Position numbers and translations under genes: made by a program. From IMG/VR virus record IMGVR_UViG_3300034072_001373, positions 1 through 37,771 of that record: a stretch of 37,771 bases of DNA. One strand, given 5' to 3'. Below the pieces are notes generated by a model. It was not told the origin of the DNA. It did not search any database and was given only the letters and a program-made list of their open reading frames with translations. Source of the DNA: a virus. Numbering within the stretch: position 1 is the first letter of the stretch; each line of letters starts with the position of its first letter. Positions 6,024 to 13,729 of this stretch are shown here, in pieces.

Positions 6024-8816
6024 CTAATAGTAATTACCCGTAGCCGCATTGATATCCTTGAATCGCTTCTGCATATCCACGATTGTACGATCTGGCAATA
6101 CAGCCACTACGCCCGATTGGAGTACTGCCACCAGTGCCTCTATGGCTGCTCCGGTGCGGGCTATGATTGCGGGGTCAAAAGCTGGTGCAGCTGCGGTGGG
6201 CGACACTGCGCCACCGTCGGCAAACTGACGTACACGACCGCCTGACTGGGTAAGGCTGTCTATCATGTGCACGTAGTTGGCTACGATTGGATTGGCCAGA
6301 TCGTGAGCTGCGACAAAGTATTCCTGTCCGCGCTCGCTGGCAAGTACAGGGCCACCGGTGGCATTGCTTCTGAACAGCACCGGGCGATTGGGCAGCAGGC
6401 CCGTACCCGGAGTATTGATCATGCTGGCATTATACGTGCGGCCATCGGATGCTCCTGTAACCATGTAGCCGCCTTCAGCTTTCTGCTTTACCTCCGGGGC
6501 TGCTGACAATATTTTCTTTGCCTGAGCAATATTCGCCAATATACGTGCAAGGCCAGCCACAAACTGGGTAATACCGGCACCGCCGAATGTAGCCGGGTTA
6601 GCAGGGTTGGCATTGGATGCAGCTGTAAGAGAGGATATGGCAGCGGCAGTATCAAAAGCAATTTTTGCCAGTGTGGCGAGCTTTTGGAACTTGGCCGACT
6701 TTTCCCCTTCGGTACCAAGCAGATCAAATGTGGCTGTAACAAAGTCGCCGAATGCGCTGAATGATGCCTGTAATGCCTGCAATCGTGCCTGCTGAGCCTG
6801 ACGCTCCTTCTCAAGCGCTGCATCTGCGTATTCTTTCTCTATCGCCAGCAATTGTTCAGCCTGCTGAGCTTTCAGATCTGTTGTATCAAGTCCGTACTGC
6901 TCTGCCAGCATAATTAACTGATCATACTGATTACGCATTTGCTCCAGCTCGTAATCAAGGTCAGACATAGTGGCAAGTCTGATCTGCTCTGCGGCAGCGG
7001 CCTGCTCTTCGTCAAAGTTCAGATTGATCAGTTGCTGCTGTTCCTTGGCATCAATCAGTATATTCAGCTCCTGCTGCTGTTGTGCTGCGAACTCCTCCTG
7101 CTGCATCTGTCCAGATTCGGCAGCCAGCTGTCGTATTTTAAGTAATGAGTCTGAAGCAATAGCATATCGAGCTGCAAAGGCTTGCTGCTCTGCCTCTGCT
7201 GCTGCTCTGGCCTCTGCTTCCGGATCTGCTTTTTTGCCTGTGCCACCGGTTCCACCTGTACTGCCAGTGCCACCAGTAGATGGTGGTGGGGGAGCTGGTG
7301 GTGTATCCAGTGCTTTACCGCTTAAACGATCAATTTCTGCACTTGCCCCCAAAATTGTAGTTTGCAGCTTTTGAACCGTAGCTTGATAATCCTTTATCTG
7401 ATCAGCACTTAATGCCAAATTCAGCGCACCGGCAGTTCCTCTTGCTAATGTGTTTTGATATGCCTGTAAACTATCCTCGGCATTTTTCTTTATAGCCTCA
7501 AACTCTTTGATAGCAGTTTGATTGACCAACTGAAGCCTTGCCTTTTCCGCGACAATAAACTCTCGAGCTTTATCTGTATTCAGACCCAGTGCTCTGCCGT
7601 ATTCATCGAAGCCTTTAATTGCTGTCGGAATAGTATCACCGACCTGCGTAATGATCTTCTTTAACTCGTCCTGTTCATCCTTCGTCAGTATCGTCTTGCC
7701 CGTCAGCTCGTCGTAGCGATCAAGCAGAGGGGATATATTGCTTTCAAGTGAAGCGACCGATTCCTTTTGCTTGTCGAAGGCATCGGCAGCTGCCTCCGCC
7801 GGGTTGATCATCGCTGAAATACCCTCAGTAATGCCTCCGATGACTTCGACAACACCACCGGCCAGTGTGATGAGCTTTTCAAACACCGGCAGGAGGAGCA
7901 CTGCGAGTTTTTCGGCAATCTCGGCAATTTTTGCGGAGGCTTCGGCCTGCCTGCGAGCTGCGCTGTCTGTTTCCTTGGCGAACTGGGCCTGAGCATCTGT
8001 ACTCTTGGCCAGTATCAGCTCGAGGGTGGTGGATGCCTTGGCCTGTTCCAGTGTTGCGCCGGTCAGCTTGTCGAGGCCCTTGGTGGCCAGTGCTGCCTGT
8101 ACATCTGCCTCGGATATGGATATACCCAGCGACTTCAGTTCCTCCCGCTCGCCAAGCAGTGCCTTGGTTAGTATCTCCGACACACGGGTGCTGTCCACTT
8201 GCCCGCCCGTCCACTCGGACAGTGCGCCAGACAGGTTTATCAGCTGCGCACTGATATTGGCAGCCTCCTTGCGCTGGAAGCCCATAGGTACAAGCAAGTC
8301 CTGCGCTGCCGATGCAGCTGCCACATACTGCTGCGTGGTGAGGCCCATAGCCGTGGCATTCTTCTCGGCCTCCGCCGTGATCTGTGGCAATGCCTCCCCG
8401 AATACCGTGCGAGCCTTCTTGGCGAGCGACTCCATTTGCACGCCCGTCTTGAACAGCTCGGTGCCTGCTGCTATAATACTGTCCACCGCGAATGCACCGG
8501 CGGCCAGCCCTACATATCCGCTCAGGCCATTTTTCAGGGCCATCCAGCCTTTACCCACACCATCCAGAGCGCCCTGGTGCTTGTTGATATTCTTGAGGCT
8601 GTCGTCCACACCACGCAGGGCGTTGTTGTGATCTTGCAGAACAGCCCGGTATTTCTTCACCTGCTCCAGCTGAGCAAGATATTCGTCACTGCCAATTACC
8701 ATTTTGGCCAGGCGATTGTTCGCCTCGCTCAATGCAGCAGCAATACCCTTCACGCTGTTTACAGCCTGATCGGAGTTGACAAAGATGCTGACTTGCCTTG
8801 ATGCTTGCTTAGCCAT
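6024..8816 (-). CDS. Tail tape measure protein
   Basis: 930 residues. It spans the tail lumen and sets its length. Seen in the sequence: long Ala/Gln/Glu-rich helical stretches; a hydrophobic region near 84-100 (GYVGLAAGAFAVDSIIAAGT); the segment around 110-265, with LTTQQYVAAASAAQDLLVPMG and ILTKALLGEREELKSLGISI, typical of tape measure proteins of Gram-negative siphophages; a Gly/Thr/Pro linker near 510-535; coiled coil at about 535-690; and a hydrophobic Ala-rich C-terminal part. It starts within the last 8 bases of the upstream 145-residue gene and shares its promoter at about 9.3 kb. The size predicts a tail of roughly 130-140 nm by the usual 0.15 nm per residue rule. Confidence 0.93.
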   Translation of the reverse strand: MAKQASRQVSIFVNSDQAVNSVKGIAAALSEANNRLAKMVIGSDEYLAQLEQVKKYRAVLQDHNNALRGVDDSLKNINKHQGALDGVGKGWMALKNGLSGYVGLAAGAFAVDSIIAAGTELFKTGVQMESLAKKARTVFGEALPQITAEAEKNATAMGLTTQQYVAAASAAQDLLVPMGFQRKEAANISAQLINLSGALSEWTGGQVDSTRVSEILTKALLGEREELKSLGISISEADVQAALATKGLDKLTGATLEQAKASTTLELILAKSTDAQAQFAKETDSAARRQAEASAKIAEIAEKLAVLLLPVFEKLITLAGGVVEVIGGITEGISAMINPAEAAADAFDKQKESVASLESNISPLLDRYDELTGKTILTKDEQDELKKIITQVGDTIPTAIKGFDEYGRALGLNTDKAREFIVAEKARLQLVNQTAIKEFEAIKKNAEDSLQAYQNTLARGTAGALNLALSADQIKDYQATVQKLQTTILGASAEIDRLSGKALDTPPAPPPPSTGGTGSTGGTGGTGKKADPEAEARAAAEAEQQAFAARYAIASDSLLKIRQLAAESGQMQQEEFAAQQQQELNILIDAKEQQQLINLNFDEEQAAAAEQIRLATMSDLDYELEQMRNQYDQLIMLAEQYGLDTTDLKAQQAEQLLAIEKEYADAALEKERQAQQARLQALQASFSAFGDFVTATFDLLGTEGEKSAKFQKLATLAKIAFDTAAAISSLTAASNANPANPATFGGAGITQFVAGLARILANIAQAKKILSAAPEVKQKAEGGYMVTGASDGRTYNASMINTPGTGLLPNRPVLFRSNATGGPVLASERGQEYFVAAHDLANPIVANYVHMIDSLTQSGGRVRQFADGGAVSPTAAAPAFDPAIIARTGAAIEALVAVLQSGVVAVLPDRTIVDMQKRFKDINAATGNYY

Positions 8817-9246
8817 TGGTTATTTTGATTCGCCGTGAGATAACATTCGGAACAACAATCTTTATTTCTGCTTCTATCTTGTCTCCATATTTTTCAGACA
8901 GGATATCAGCCAGGCGATCAATAGCCGGGTCAAGCACCGGTTTTATCCATGGTTTTGGATGCTTTGAACTTCTGCCAGCTCCAGCTCCATGCTCAAGAAA
9001 AATACCATGCCGCTCAAACCTGAAATTTACTCTTGAAACCTCTCCAAAATCCTTTTTCAAGCCGCTGCCGATACTTCTTTCAAGCGGTTTGTAATCAGCA
9101 TTTTTTGACGCTGCCCATGCCTTTTTGTATGCTGCCATTTTCGTTTTAAGGGTCAATCCTCCAACGAATTTTCGCATTCTGGAAGCCTGCAATTTTGCCC
9201 AAATCGCAACTTCTTCATTTAATTGTTTGTCGGAAGTATTTTCCAT
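8809..9246 (-). CDS. Small virion protein, HK97-gp10/tail-completion-like
   Basis: 145 residues. The middle and end (RHGIFLEHGAGAGR, then KPWIKPVLDPAIDRLADILSEKYGD) resemble the C-terminal half of HK97 gp10-like proteins, where a Gly-rich loop and KPW...PAL lead into a helix that ends the domain. The N-terminal half is basic and helical. It lies directly upstream of and overlapping the tape measure gene. A head-tail joining or tail completion role is likely but is not proven by motif alone. It is the first gene after the promoter at 9310-9337. Confidence 0.6.
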   Translation of the reverse strand: MENTSDKQLNEEVAIWAKLQASRMRKFVGGLTLKTKMAAYKKAWAASKNADYKPLERSIGSGLKKDFGEVSRVNFRFERHGIFLEHGAGAGRSSKHPKPWIKPVLDPAIDRLADILSEKYGDKIEAEIKIVVPNVISRRIKITNG

Positions 9247-9309
9247 GTAAAAAACGTGTCAGTAATACAAAATCAATGAGTTACGTTTCAAAAACTTGTG
9301 AATTTGTAC

Positions 9310-9337
9310 CAAAGTTATACAAATCATTGCGCGTCAA
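9310..9337 (-). promoter_or_regulatory. Bacteroidetes-type promoter of the tape-measure operon
   Basis: Minus-strand TTTG (TTG at 9337-9335), 17 bp, then TAACTTTG (9317-9310), a full TAnnTTTG match. It gives a leader of about 55 nt before the 145-residue gene. It lacks the GTCCTT block of the late promoters, so it may be read by the host sigma factor alone. The rest of the 154-bp gap contains an imperfect GC-rich dyad near 9331-9370. Confidence 0.65.
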
Positions 9338-9400
9338 ACGATCGCCGCCTTCGCCTGACGCGGGCGACCTTAAGTTTTTCAAAATTCAGGGATATGTGCA

Positions 9401-10435
9401 TTACAGGATGTACACGCCCTTTTTATTCTCGGCATCCCTCGCGTTCAGGATCTGTTGCGCCTCGTCAGCTGTGTTGATATGCCAGGCGTCAGCGCTGGTG
9501 TTGGTGCCACCGGAAGCGGTATCGAACACGCCCGCAAATGAGGCAGGATGCTGATAGATGTATTGCTTCCAAAGCCAGTGATACCTGTCAGCATGCACGG
9601 CGTTACTCTGGAGTGCAGAGCTGCCAGCTGGAGGCAGCACCCGGTCTGCTCCTGCCTGATCGCCCCGATCTTCGGTAACATACACTCGCCCCTTTGAGAT
9701 GGTTATATAATGCTGATTGATCGCCTCGTTCATCGCTCCGTATGCGATGGCATTGCGCATGTAAAGCAGTACCATCTTCTCGTCATCGGAAAGGGTATTG
9801 GCGACATACCTGCCGATGAAGTACGTCCAGTATGATGCAGGCAATGCCTGTTCAATAGTCATCAGCTGCTGGTGGTTAATCAGTGGGCGCAGCGTCTCAT
9901 AGCTGAAGCGGTCGCAGTTGTGCGAGGTAAGCAGTCGCACCTGCGATGCGAGGTTAACAAGGCTATACCGGTGCGCCTTACCTTCATCGCTGGCCGCCCA
10001 GTCGGTGTAGGTAGCTGTGTTGGCATTGAGGAATATCAGCATAGACTCCAGTGCATCATACCCTTTCTCGAGTGCATCCTCCTGGTACTGCTTCTCCTGA
10101 TAACGGTATGCTGCCTTTCTGGTTTCCGTTTCAATTCGGTGCATGCCTGAGTCCGACAGCTCGACGTTGGCCACCTTGCTGTATTCGTATATGGCCAGCA
10201 GGGCCAGCGGTCTGCGCACGTAAGGCAACAGAGCCGACTGTGCACTGGTCATGGTATTGCCTGCGAATGCTGATACCAGGGCATTGTACACTGTGGCAGA
10301 CAGATGTGGCACTATATGCTTGCGAGCTGCATCCCAGATGAACGGATCCAGACTGGCCAGCTCGACCGTGCTGTTGATGCGGCCACCGGCGAGGGGCTTA
10401 AACTGACTGTACTCTGCGAATAGCTCTGTTGCCAT
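9401..10435 (-). CDS. Structural protein of the portal module, DUF6712-like
   Basis: 344 residues. The N-terminal 230 residues are helical and start with a pattern (ELASLDPFIWDAARKHIVPHL) resembling DUF6712, a Bacteroidetes phage family thought to be structural. I name it from memory, with moderate certainty. The C-terminal part is less ordered and ends ILNARDAENKKGVYIL. It lies two genes after the portal and overlaps a 57-residue gene. An adaptor/head-tail connector role would suit the position and helical content but is inferred. Confidence 0.6.
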   Translation of the reverse strand: MATELFAEYSQFKPLAGGRINSTVELASLDPFIWDAARKHIVPHLSATVYNALVSAFAGNTMTSAQSALLPYVRRPLALLAIYEYSKVANVELSDSGMHRIETETRKAAYRYQEKQYQEDALEKGYDALESMLIFLNANTATYTDWAASDEGKAHRYSLVNLASQVRLLTSHNCDRFSYETLRPLINHQQLMTIEQALPASYWTYFIGRYVANTLSDDEKMVLLYMRNAIAYGAMNEAINQHYITISKGRVYVTEDRGDQAGADRVLPPAGSSALQSNAVHADRYHWLWKQYIYQHPASFAGVFDTASGGTNTSADAWHINTADEAQQILNARDAENKKGVYIL

Positions 10436-10571
10436 GGTTAGATTTCTTTTCGGTTTGCTTGTGTTGCTTCATTGACTTGAACTCTTCCTTCAGTTCGCAT
10501 GCGCGGTGAAGAAGCGCGGCTGTCTGGTCGCGCAGATCGGAGGCATGCTTGTACAGTTCTTCGATGCTCAT
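10398..10571 (-). CDS. Small helical protein, 57 residues
   Basis: ATG at 10571-10569 overlaps the TGA of the previous gene as ATGA, the coupling seen throughout this operon. It ends at TAA 10400-10398, overlapping the first 38 bases of the next gene. The sequence starts MSIEELYKHASDLRDQTAAL and ends basic (RAIRRVQSV), a single amphipathic helix followed by a Lys/Gln-rich tail. The start arrangement is the main reason to believe it. Function unknown. Confidence 0.6.
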   Translation of the reverse strand: MSIEELYKHASDLRDQTAALLHRACELKEEFKSMKQHKQTEKKSNHGNRAIRRVQSV

Positions 10572-10846
10572 TTGCGGGCAAGTTGATCGGTTAGTATTTC
10601 ATTCTGCCTTTTCAGGCGATTGTTTTCCTCCATAATCTCCACCTTGTCGCGCTCCAGCTCGGAGATACGATTGCTCAGCTCGCGCAAGTCCTGCATGCCC
10701 TGCTTCACCACCTCACTCACTGTCGTGTATTCCTCCTTGTCATACGCATTGCGCTCCTTCCGTATCTTTTGTCGAAAGAATAGCGCCCACGACAAGCCGC
10801 CTCCGGCAATGGCTGTCGTAATTGTCTGGATTATGGTTTCCATCAT
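10568..10846 (-). CDS. Single-pass membrane protein with coiled coil
   Basis: 92 residues, start ATG at 10846, overlapping the portal stop as ATGA. Residues 4-26 are hydrophobic (IIQTITTAIAGGGLSWALFF). After a basic QKIRKERN the rest is a heptad-like coiled coil (LRELSNRISELERDKVEIME). This build is common in small phage membrane proteins of holin or spanin type and in Bacteroidetes phages near the portal. It is not in the lysis cassette, so its role is open. Confidence 0.7.
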   Translation of the reverse strand: MMETIIQTITTAIAGGGLSWALFFRQKIRKERNAYDKEEYTTVSEVVKQGMQDLRELSNRISELERDKVEIMEENNRLKRQNEILTDQLARK

Positions 10847-12183
10847 GGTGCTGCGATACCGGTTCTATTGTCGTTCTGAGTAGTGAGGTGAGAATGTTCT
10901 ACCACTGCTATCAGCTTGCGATTGCCGCCCCACTTGTTATAGTTAGCCACCCACGTCAAAGGCTCCAGCACCACACGCTGATCGGCAGTATTCAGTATCA
11001 CATGCTGGTTATAGCTCTGCAATTTGTCGCTGCCAGATCCAGCTCCCATCTTGCCTCCTTGGGGTGCCAGTCCAATCTGTGACGGATCCATGCCAAGGCC
11101 CTGTACAATCTGACTGTCGGCAAAGTTGGAATCTGGAACCCACGTACCAGACTTGAACTTGTCGTCAATGGCCTCTATTTCGGGCACTCCGATCTTCGCA
11201 CCATTGTGCTCATTCTCCCGAAATGTCACCATGAGCGCTTTCCCCGCATTGTCAGGCCCGCTCAGGTAGCGGTTGATTTCTGCCTGTTTTTCCTCGAACA
11301 GTTTCTGCCGCTCCTGATTCGTCATGGAGTGCCAGTTGTCGTATCTGAATATGAAGTAGTTTTCCGGATACTTGATAAGGTACTTCAGAGACACCTGATT
11401 ATTCTGCATCGCGTTCACTATCCTGGGCACGTTGCTGGATACATCCATCCAGCCATTATCTTTAAACAGCCCCAGCCACCACGGGCGGGCGTAATAGATC
11501 AGTCCGGGCGTGGGGAAACGTGAGTGCCAGGCAAATTTCCGGCCACGCAGCCCGTCCATAAAGCGCTGCGCATTGAACCACTTGTACAGCGGCATGGCAA
11601 TGCGACTGACATCGTTCTGGGCGGTGCTGAAAGGAAAGTGATATGAATATATCAGGTAGTCAATACTGTTGCTGCTCTTCGCCTTGGAGAGGCGCGCATG
11701 CTCGGCAGAGATATGATACAGATTCTCCACCTTCGTGCGGTCGTTGGTCAGGATAATTTCTGAAAAGCAGTTGTAAGGCAGACAGAAATCAGCGCACTGG
11801 GCGGGCCACCATTCTTCCTGAATCCGGTTCATGGCCATCCAGTCCTCAATCTCGGGCGTCCATACCGGCGTGGCATCGAAGCCGGCGAGCTTGAACTCAT
11901 CTGCGTAAAAAAACAGCAGATCCTCACCCTGCATAAATGCGATCTTCTTGGCCAGTGCTGCGCCTGCGATGGGCACCTGCTCCACCTTGTGACGCATATC
12001 AGTTGGCAGCAGATCATTGTTGCCCCAGTATGCCCATTGCGTGCCCGGATCCGTCCAGGTAGGCAGCGGGGCATTACTGGGTACCGCATTGGTTGGTCTC
12101 AGTCCAGAAACACCATCGTGCAGAGCCACCATGCCTGTTTCTGGCGTGCTGATGACGTTGAAGACAATCTGGTTATCGCTCAT
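10843..12183 (-). CDS. Portal protein
   Basis: 446 residues. The ring at the unique head vertex through which DNA passes. Supporting features are a Trp/Tyr-rich N-terminal half with WWPAQCADFCLPYN, a long clip/stem region, and near the C-terminus VQGLGMDPSQIGLAPQGG followed by KMGAGSGSDKLQ. That is the conserved loop of portal proteins (Leu-Gly-x-Pro...Leu...Gly-Gly...Gly-Ser-Gly-Ser). ATGA overlaps on both sides couple it to the 122- and 92-residue genes. It lies far from the terminase genes (about 14 kb away), unlike the usual terminase-portal-protease-capsid order. Confidence 0.85.
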   Translation of the reverse strand: MSDNQIVFNVISTPETGMVALHDGVSGLRPTNAVPSNAPLPTWTDPGTQWAYWGNNDLLPTDMRHKVEQVPIAGAALAKKIAFMQGEDLLFFYADEFKLAGFDATPVWTPEIEDWMAMNRIQEEWWPAQCADFCLPYNCFSEIILTNDRTKVENLYHISAEHARLSKAKSSNSIDYLIYSYHFPFSTAQNDVSRIAMPLYKWFNAQRFMDGLRGRKFAWHSRFPTPGLIYYARPWWLGLFKDNGWMDVSSNVPRIVNAMQNNQVSLKYLIKYPENYFIFRYDNWHSMTNQERQKLFEEKQAEINRYLSGPDNAGKALMVTFRENEHNGAKIGVPEIEAIDDKFKSGTWVPDSNFADSQIVQGLGMDPSQIGLAPQGGKMGAGSGSDKLQSYNQHVILNTADQRVVLEPLTWVANYNKWGGNRKLIAVVEHSHLTTQNDNRTGIAAP

Positions 12184-12548
12184 ACCGTGGTTATTTGGTT
12201 GTTGAACTTGATGATCAGCGCCGGGTGTATCTTTCGGATGATCTCGCTTGGGTTGCCATCTATGTACACACGCACATTGCGCGTGTACCAGTGGCTGTGA
12301 TTGGGGCGGCGCTTGTCAATATCGTACCTGGCGAACACCAGCGAGCGCTCCAGCTGCGTCATTGGCCGCTCGCCTTGCAGCTCCTTCTTGTCTGCATCCT
12401 TTTTGGGGTCGGCCCAGATCAGTTTGCCCGCCTCGATGTGCAGCACATTTCCACGGTTATTCTTTCGGCGGCGGTCGTACTGGACAACCTCGCAGCTGAA
12501 TATTTCACCGGAGTGCATAATTTCAAGAGCCTCTTTGAGCGGTATCAT
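12180..12548 (-). CDS. Hypothetical protein preceding the portal
   Basis: 122 residues from ATG at 12548 (MIPLKEALEIMHSGEIFSCE). An open extension to 12590 would run through the promoter and is unlikely. The sequence is basic with short beta-like segments (NVLHIEAGKLIW, VRVYIDGNPSEIIRKI) and no membrane segment. It overlaps the portal start as ATGA and is the first gene after the late promoter at 12554-12588. Only 5 nt separate the -7 box from its ATG, so its mRNA is probably leaderless. Family not recognised. Confidence 0.7.
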   Translation of the reverse strand: MIPLKEALEIMHSGEIFSCEVVQYDRRRKNNRGNVLHIEAGKLIWADPKKDADKKELQGERPMTQLERSLVFARYDIDKRRPNHSHWYTRNVRVYIDGNPSEIIRKIHPALIIKFNNQITTV

Positions 12549-12553
12549 GCCCA

Positions 12554-12588
12554 CAAAGAACAGGCCTGAAAACACCCGAAAAAAGGAC
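12554..12588 (-). promoter_or_regulatory. Late promoter of the portal operon
   Basis: Minus-strand GTCCTTT (12588-12582), 20 bp, GTTCTTTG (12561-12554), then 5 nt to ATG. The -33 block directly abuts the T-tract of the terminator of the upstream gene. Confidence 0.75.
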
Positions 12589-12620
12589 AAAAAAGAGGCC
12601 CGACACCTTTGCCGAGCCTC
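12589..12620 (-). terminator. Terminator after the 321-residue gene
   Basis: In minus-strand RNA GAGGCTCG/CGGGCCTC pairs over 8 bp (one G-U) with a 10-nt loop and is followed by six U. It is followed at once by the next late promoter. Confidence 0.75.
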
Positions 12621-12664
12621 CTGACATCAAAACACGCTTCATTTGCCCTGCCATGCCTGTGTGG

Positions 12665-13630
12665 CTATTTCTTTGTTTGCCGGAGCAATTCCTGATACTC
12701 GTCTGCTTTCATGCTGAGGTACGTCAGCACGTTGCCGTGTGGCTGATCTGCCACCTCATTGAGCGTGCCCATTGCGCCCTGCTCTGCCACCTTGAGCAGC
12801 ACACCGCCCCAGCCGTAATGACTGGTACTGCTGCCATCTCCGCCGCTTTTTTTGAACACCTTCGGATACTGGGCAGTGATCTGTGCCCTGCACGAAGCGA
12901 ACCAGAACAAAATGATGCGCTTCGCCAGCAATGGCAGCTTGGCGCAGAGCTGCTGGCGTTCATCAATGCGGCTTTCATACCCTCGCAGGGGCAGCCGGCG
13001 ATCACCATAAAACCCTGAATCTTTGTTCTCATTAGTGATCGGTTTCTGCGGTCGGTACATTACTGCAATAATCCGGTCGGCTATCTTCTCATCATTCGTG
13101 GCCACATACTGCTCGAACAGCGCAAAGAGCATACCCAGCTCATATATCGTCACGTTGGCGAGCTCATCGGCTGGCGGGTACAGGTATTTCTTCTGAATAT
13201 TGGGAGTGCGCTTCTTTCGATTGTACTTCACATCATTGTCGTACTGGATACGGTCGTACACATTAACTGTTCTGTTCAGCTTTACCGCATACGTTACGTT
13301 GCCCTCATCATCGTGCGTAATATCGAACAGCCCGGCCAGCATCTTGTGCACAATTTCACGCAGCTCTGCCAGAAATATCTGCTGGCCTATTTCAGGGCCA
13401 TGCTGTTCCACCAGCAAATATTCATGGTTGCGCAGATTATCGAGCGTAACACCGCACAATTTGGTGGCCATTTCGATGAGCTTCATGTTTGTAAAGCTCG
13501 TTTGCGAGAACTCGCTCTGTGTTGAGCTGAAAATCGCACTGTAAAACAGCAGACAATTTCGATCATCAAGGTCGTTCCAGCTATTTGGCGCTTCAATCGG
13601 CTGCCCATCTATGTAAATTTCGGTTTGCAT
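12665..13630 (-). CDS. Hypothetical late protein (structural module)
   Basis: 321 residues from ATG at 13630 (MQTEIYIDGQPIEAPNSWND). The frame extends 6 codons further, into the promoter. The opening resembles the start of the divergent 616-residue tail protein in style (short beta strand, then DGQPIE), which suggests a virion or assembly role. The middle has VKYNRKKRTPNIQKKYLYPP and the C-terminal part a Gly/Ser-rich turn (KKSGGDGSSTSHYGWGGVLL) followed by a helix. It is a transcription unit of its own, with promoter and terminator. Function unknown. Confidence 0.65.
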   Translation of the reverse strand: MQTEIYIDGQPIEAPNSWNDLDDRNCLLFYSAIFSSTQSEFSQTSFTNMKLIEMATKLCGVTLDNLRNHEYLLVEQHGPEIGQQIFLAELREIVHKMLAGLFDITHDDEGNVTYAVKLNRTVNVYDRIQYDNDVKYNRKKRTPNIQKKYLYPPADELANVTIYELGMLFALFEQYVATNDEKIADRIIAVMYRPQKPITNENKDSGFYGDRRLPLRGYESRIDERQQLCAKLPLLAKRIILFWFASCRAQITAQYPKVFKKSGGDGSSTSHYGWGGVLLKVAEQGAMGTLNEVADQPHGNVLTYLSMKADEYQELLRQTKK

Positions 13631-13634
13631 GCTG

Positions 13635-13669
13635 CGAAAATGCCCCAAAAACGCCCCAAAACAAAGGAC
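13635..13669 (-). promoter_or_regulatory. Late promoter, leftward member of a divergent pair
   Basis: GTCCTTT (13669-13663), 20 bp, CATTTTCG (13642-13635), then CAGC and ATG. The transcript would start at or next to the A of ATG. Together with the plus-strand site its -33 block makes the inverted repeat AAAGGAC-N13-GTCCTTT. Confidence 0.8.
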
Positions 13670-13682
13670 ATAACCTCGGAAC

Positions 13683-13717
13683 GTCCTTTAAAATACCCCA
13701 AAAACACCCAAAATTCG
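13683..13717 (+). promoter_or_regulatory. Late promoter, rightward member of a divergent pair
   Basis: GTCCTTT (13683-13689), 20 bp, AAAATTCG (13710-13717), then 12 nt to ATG at 13730. It is the only copy of the late element on the plus strand and lies before the only plus-strand late gene. This is strong support that the element is a promoter rather than a strand-biased composition effect. Confidence 0.8.
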
Positions 13718-13729
13718 CACAAAAAAAAC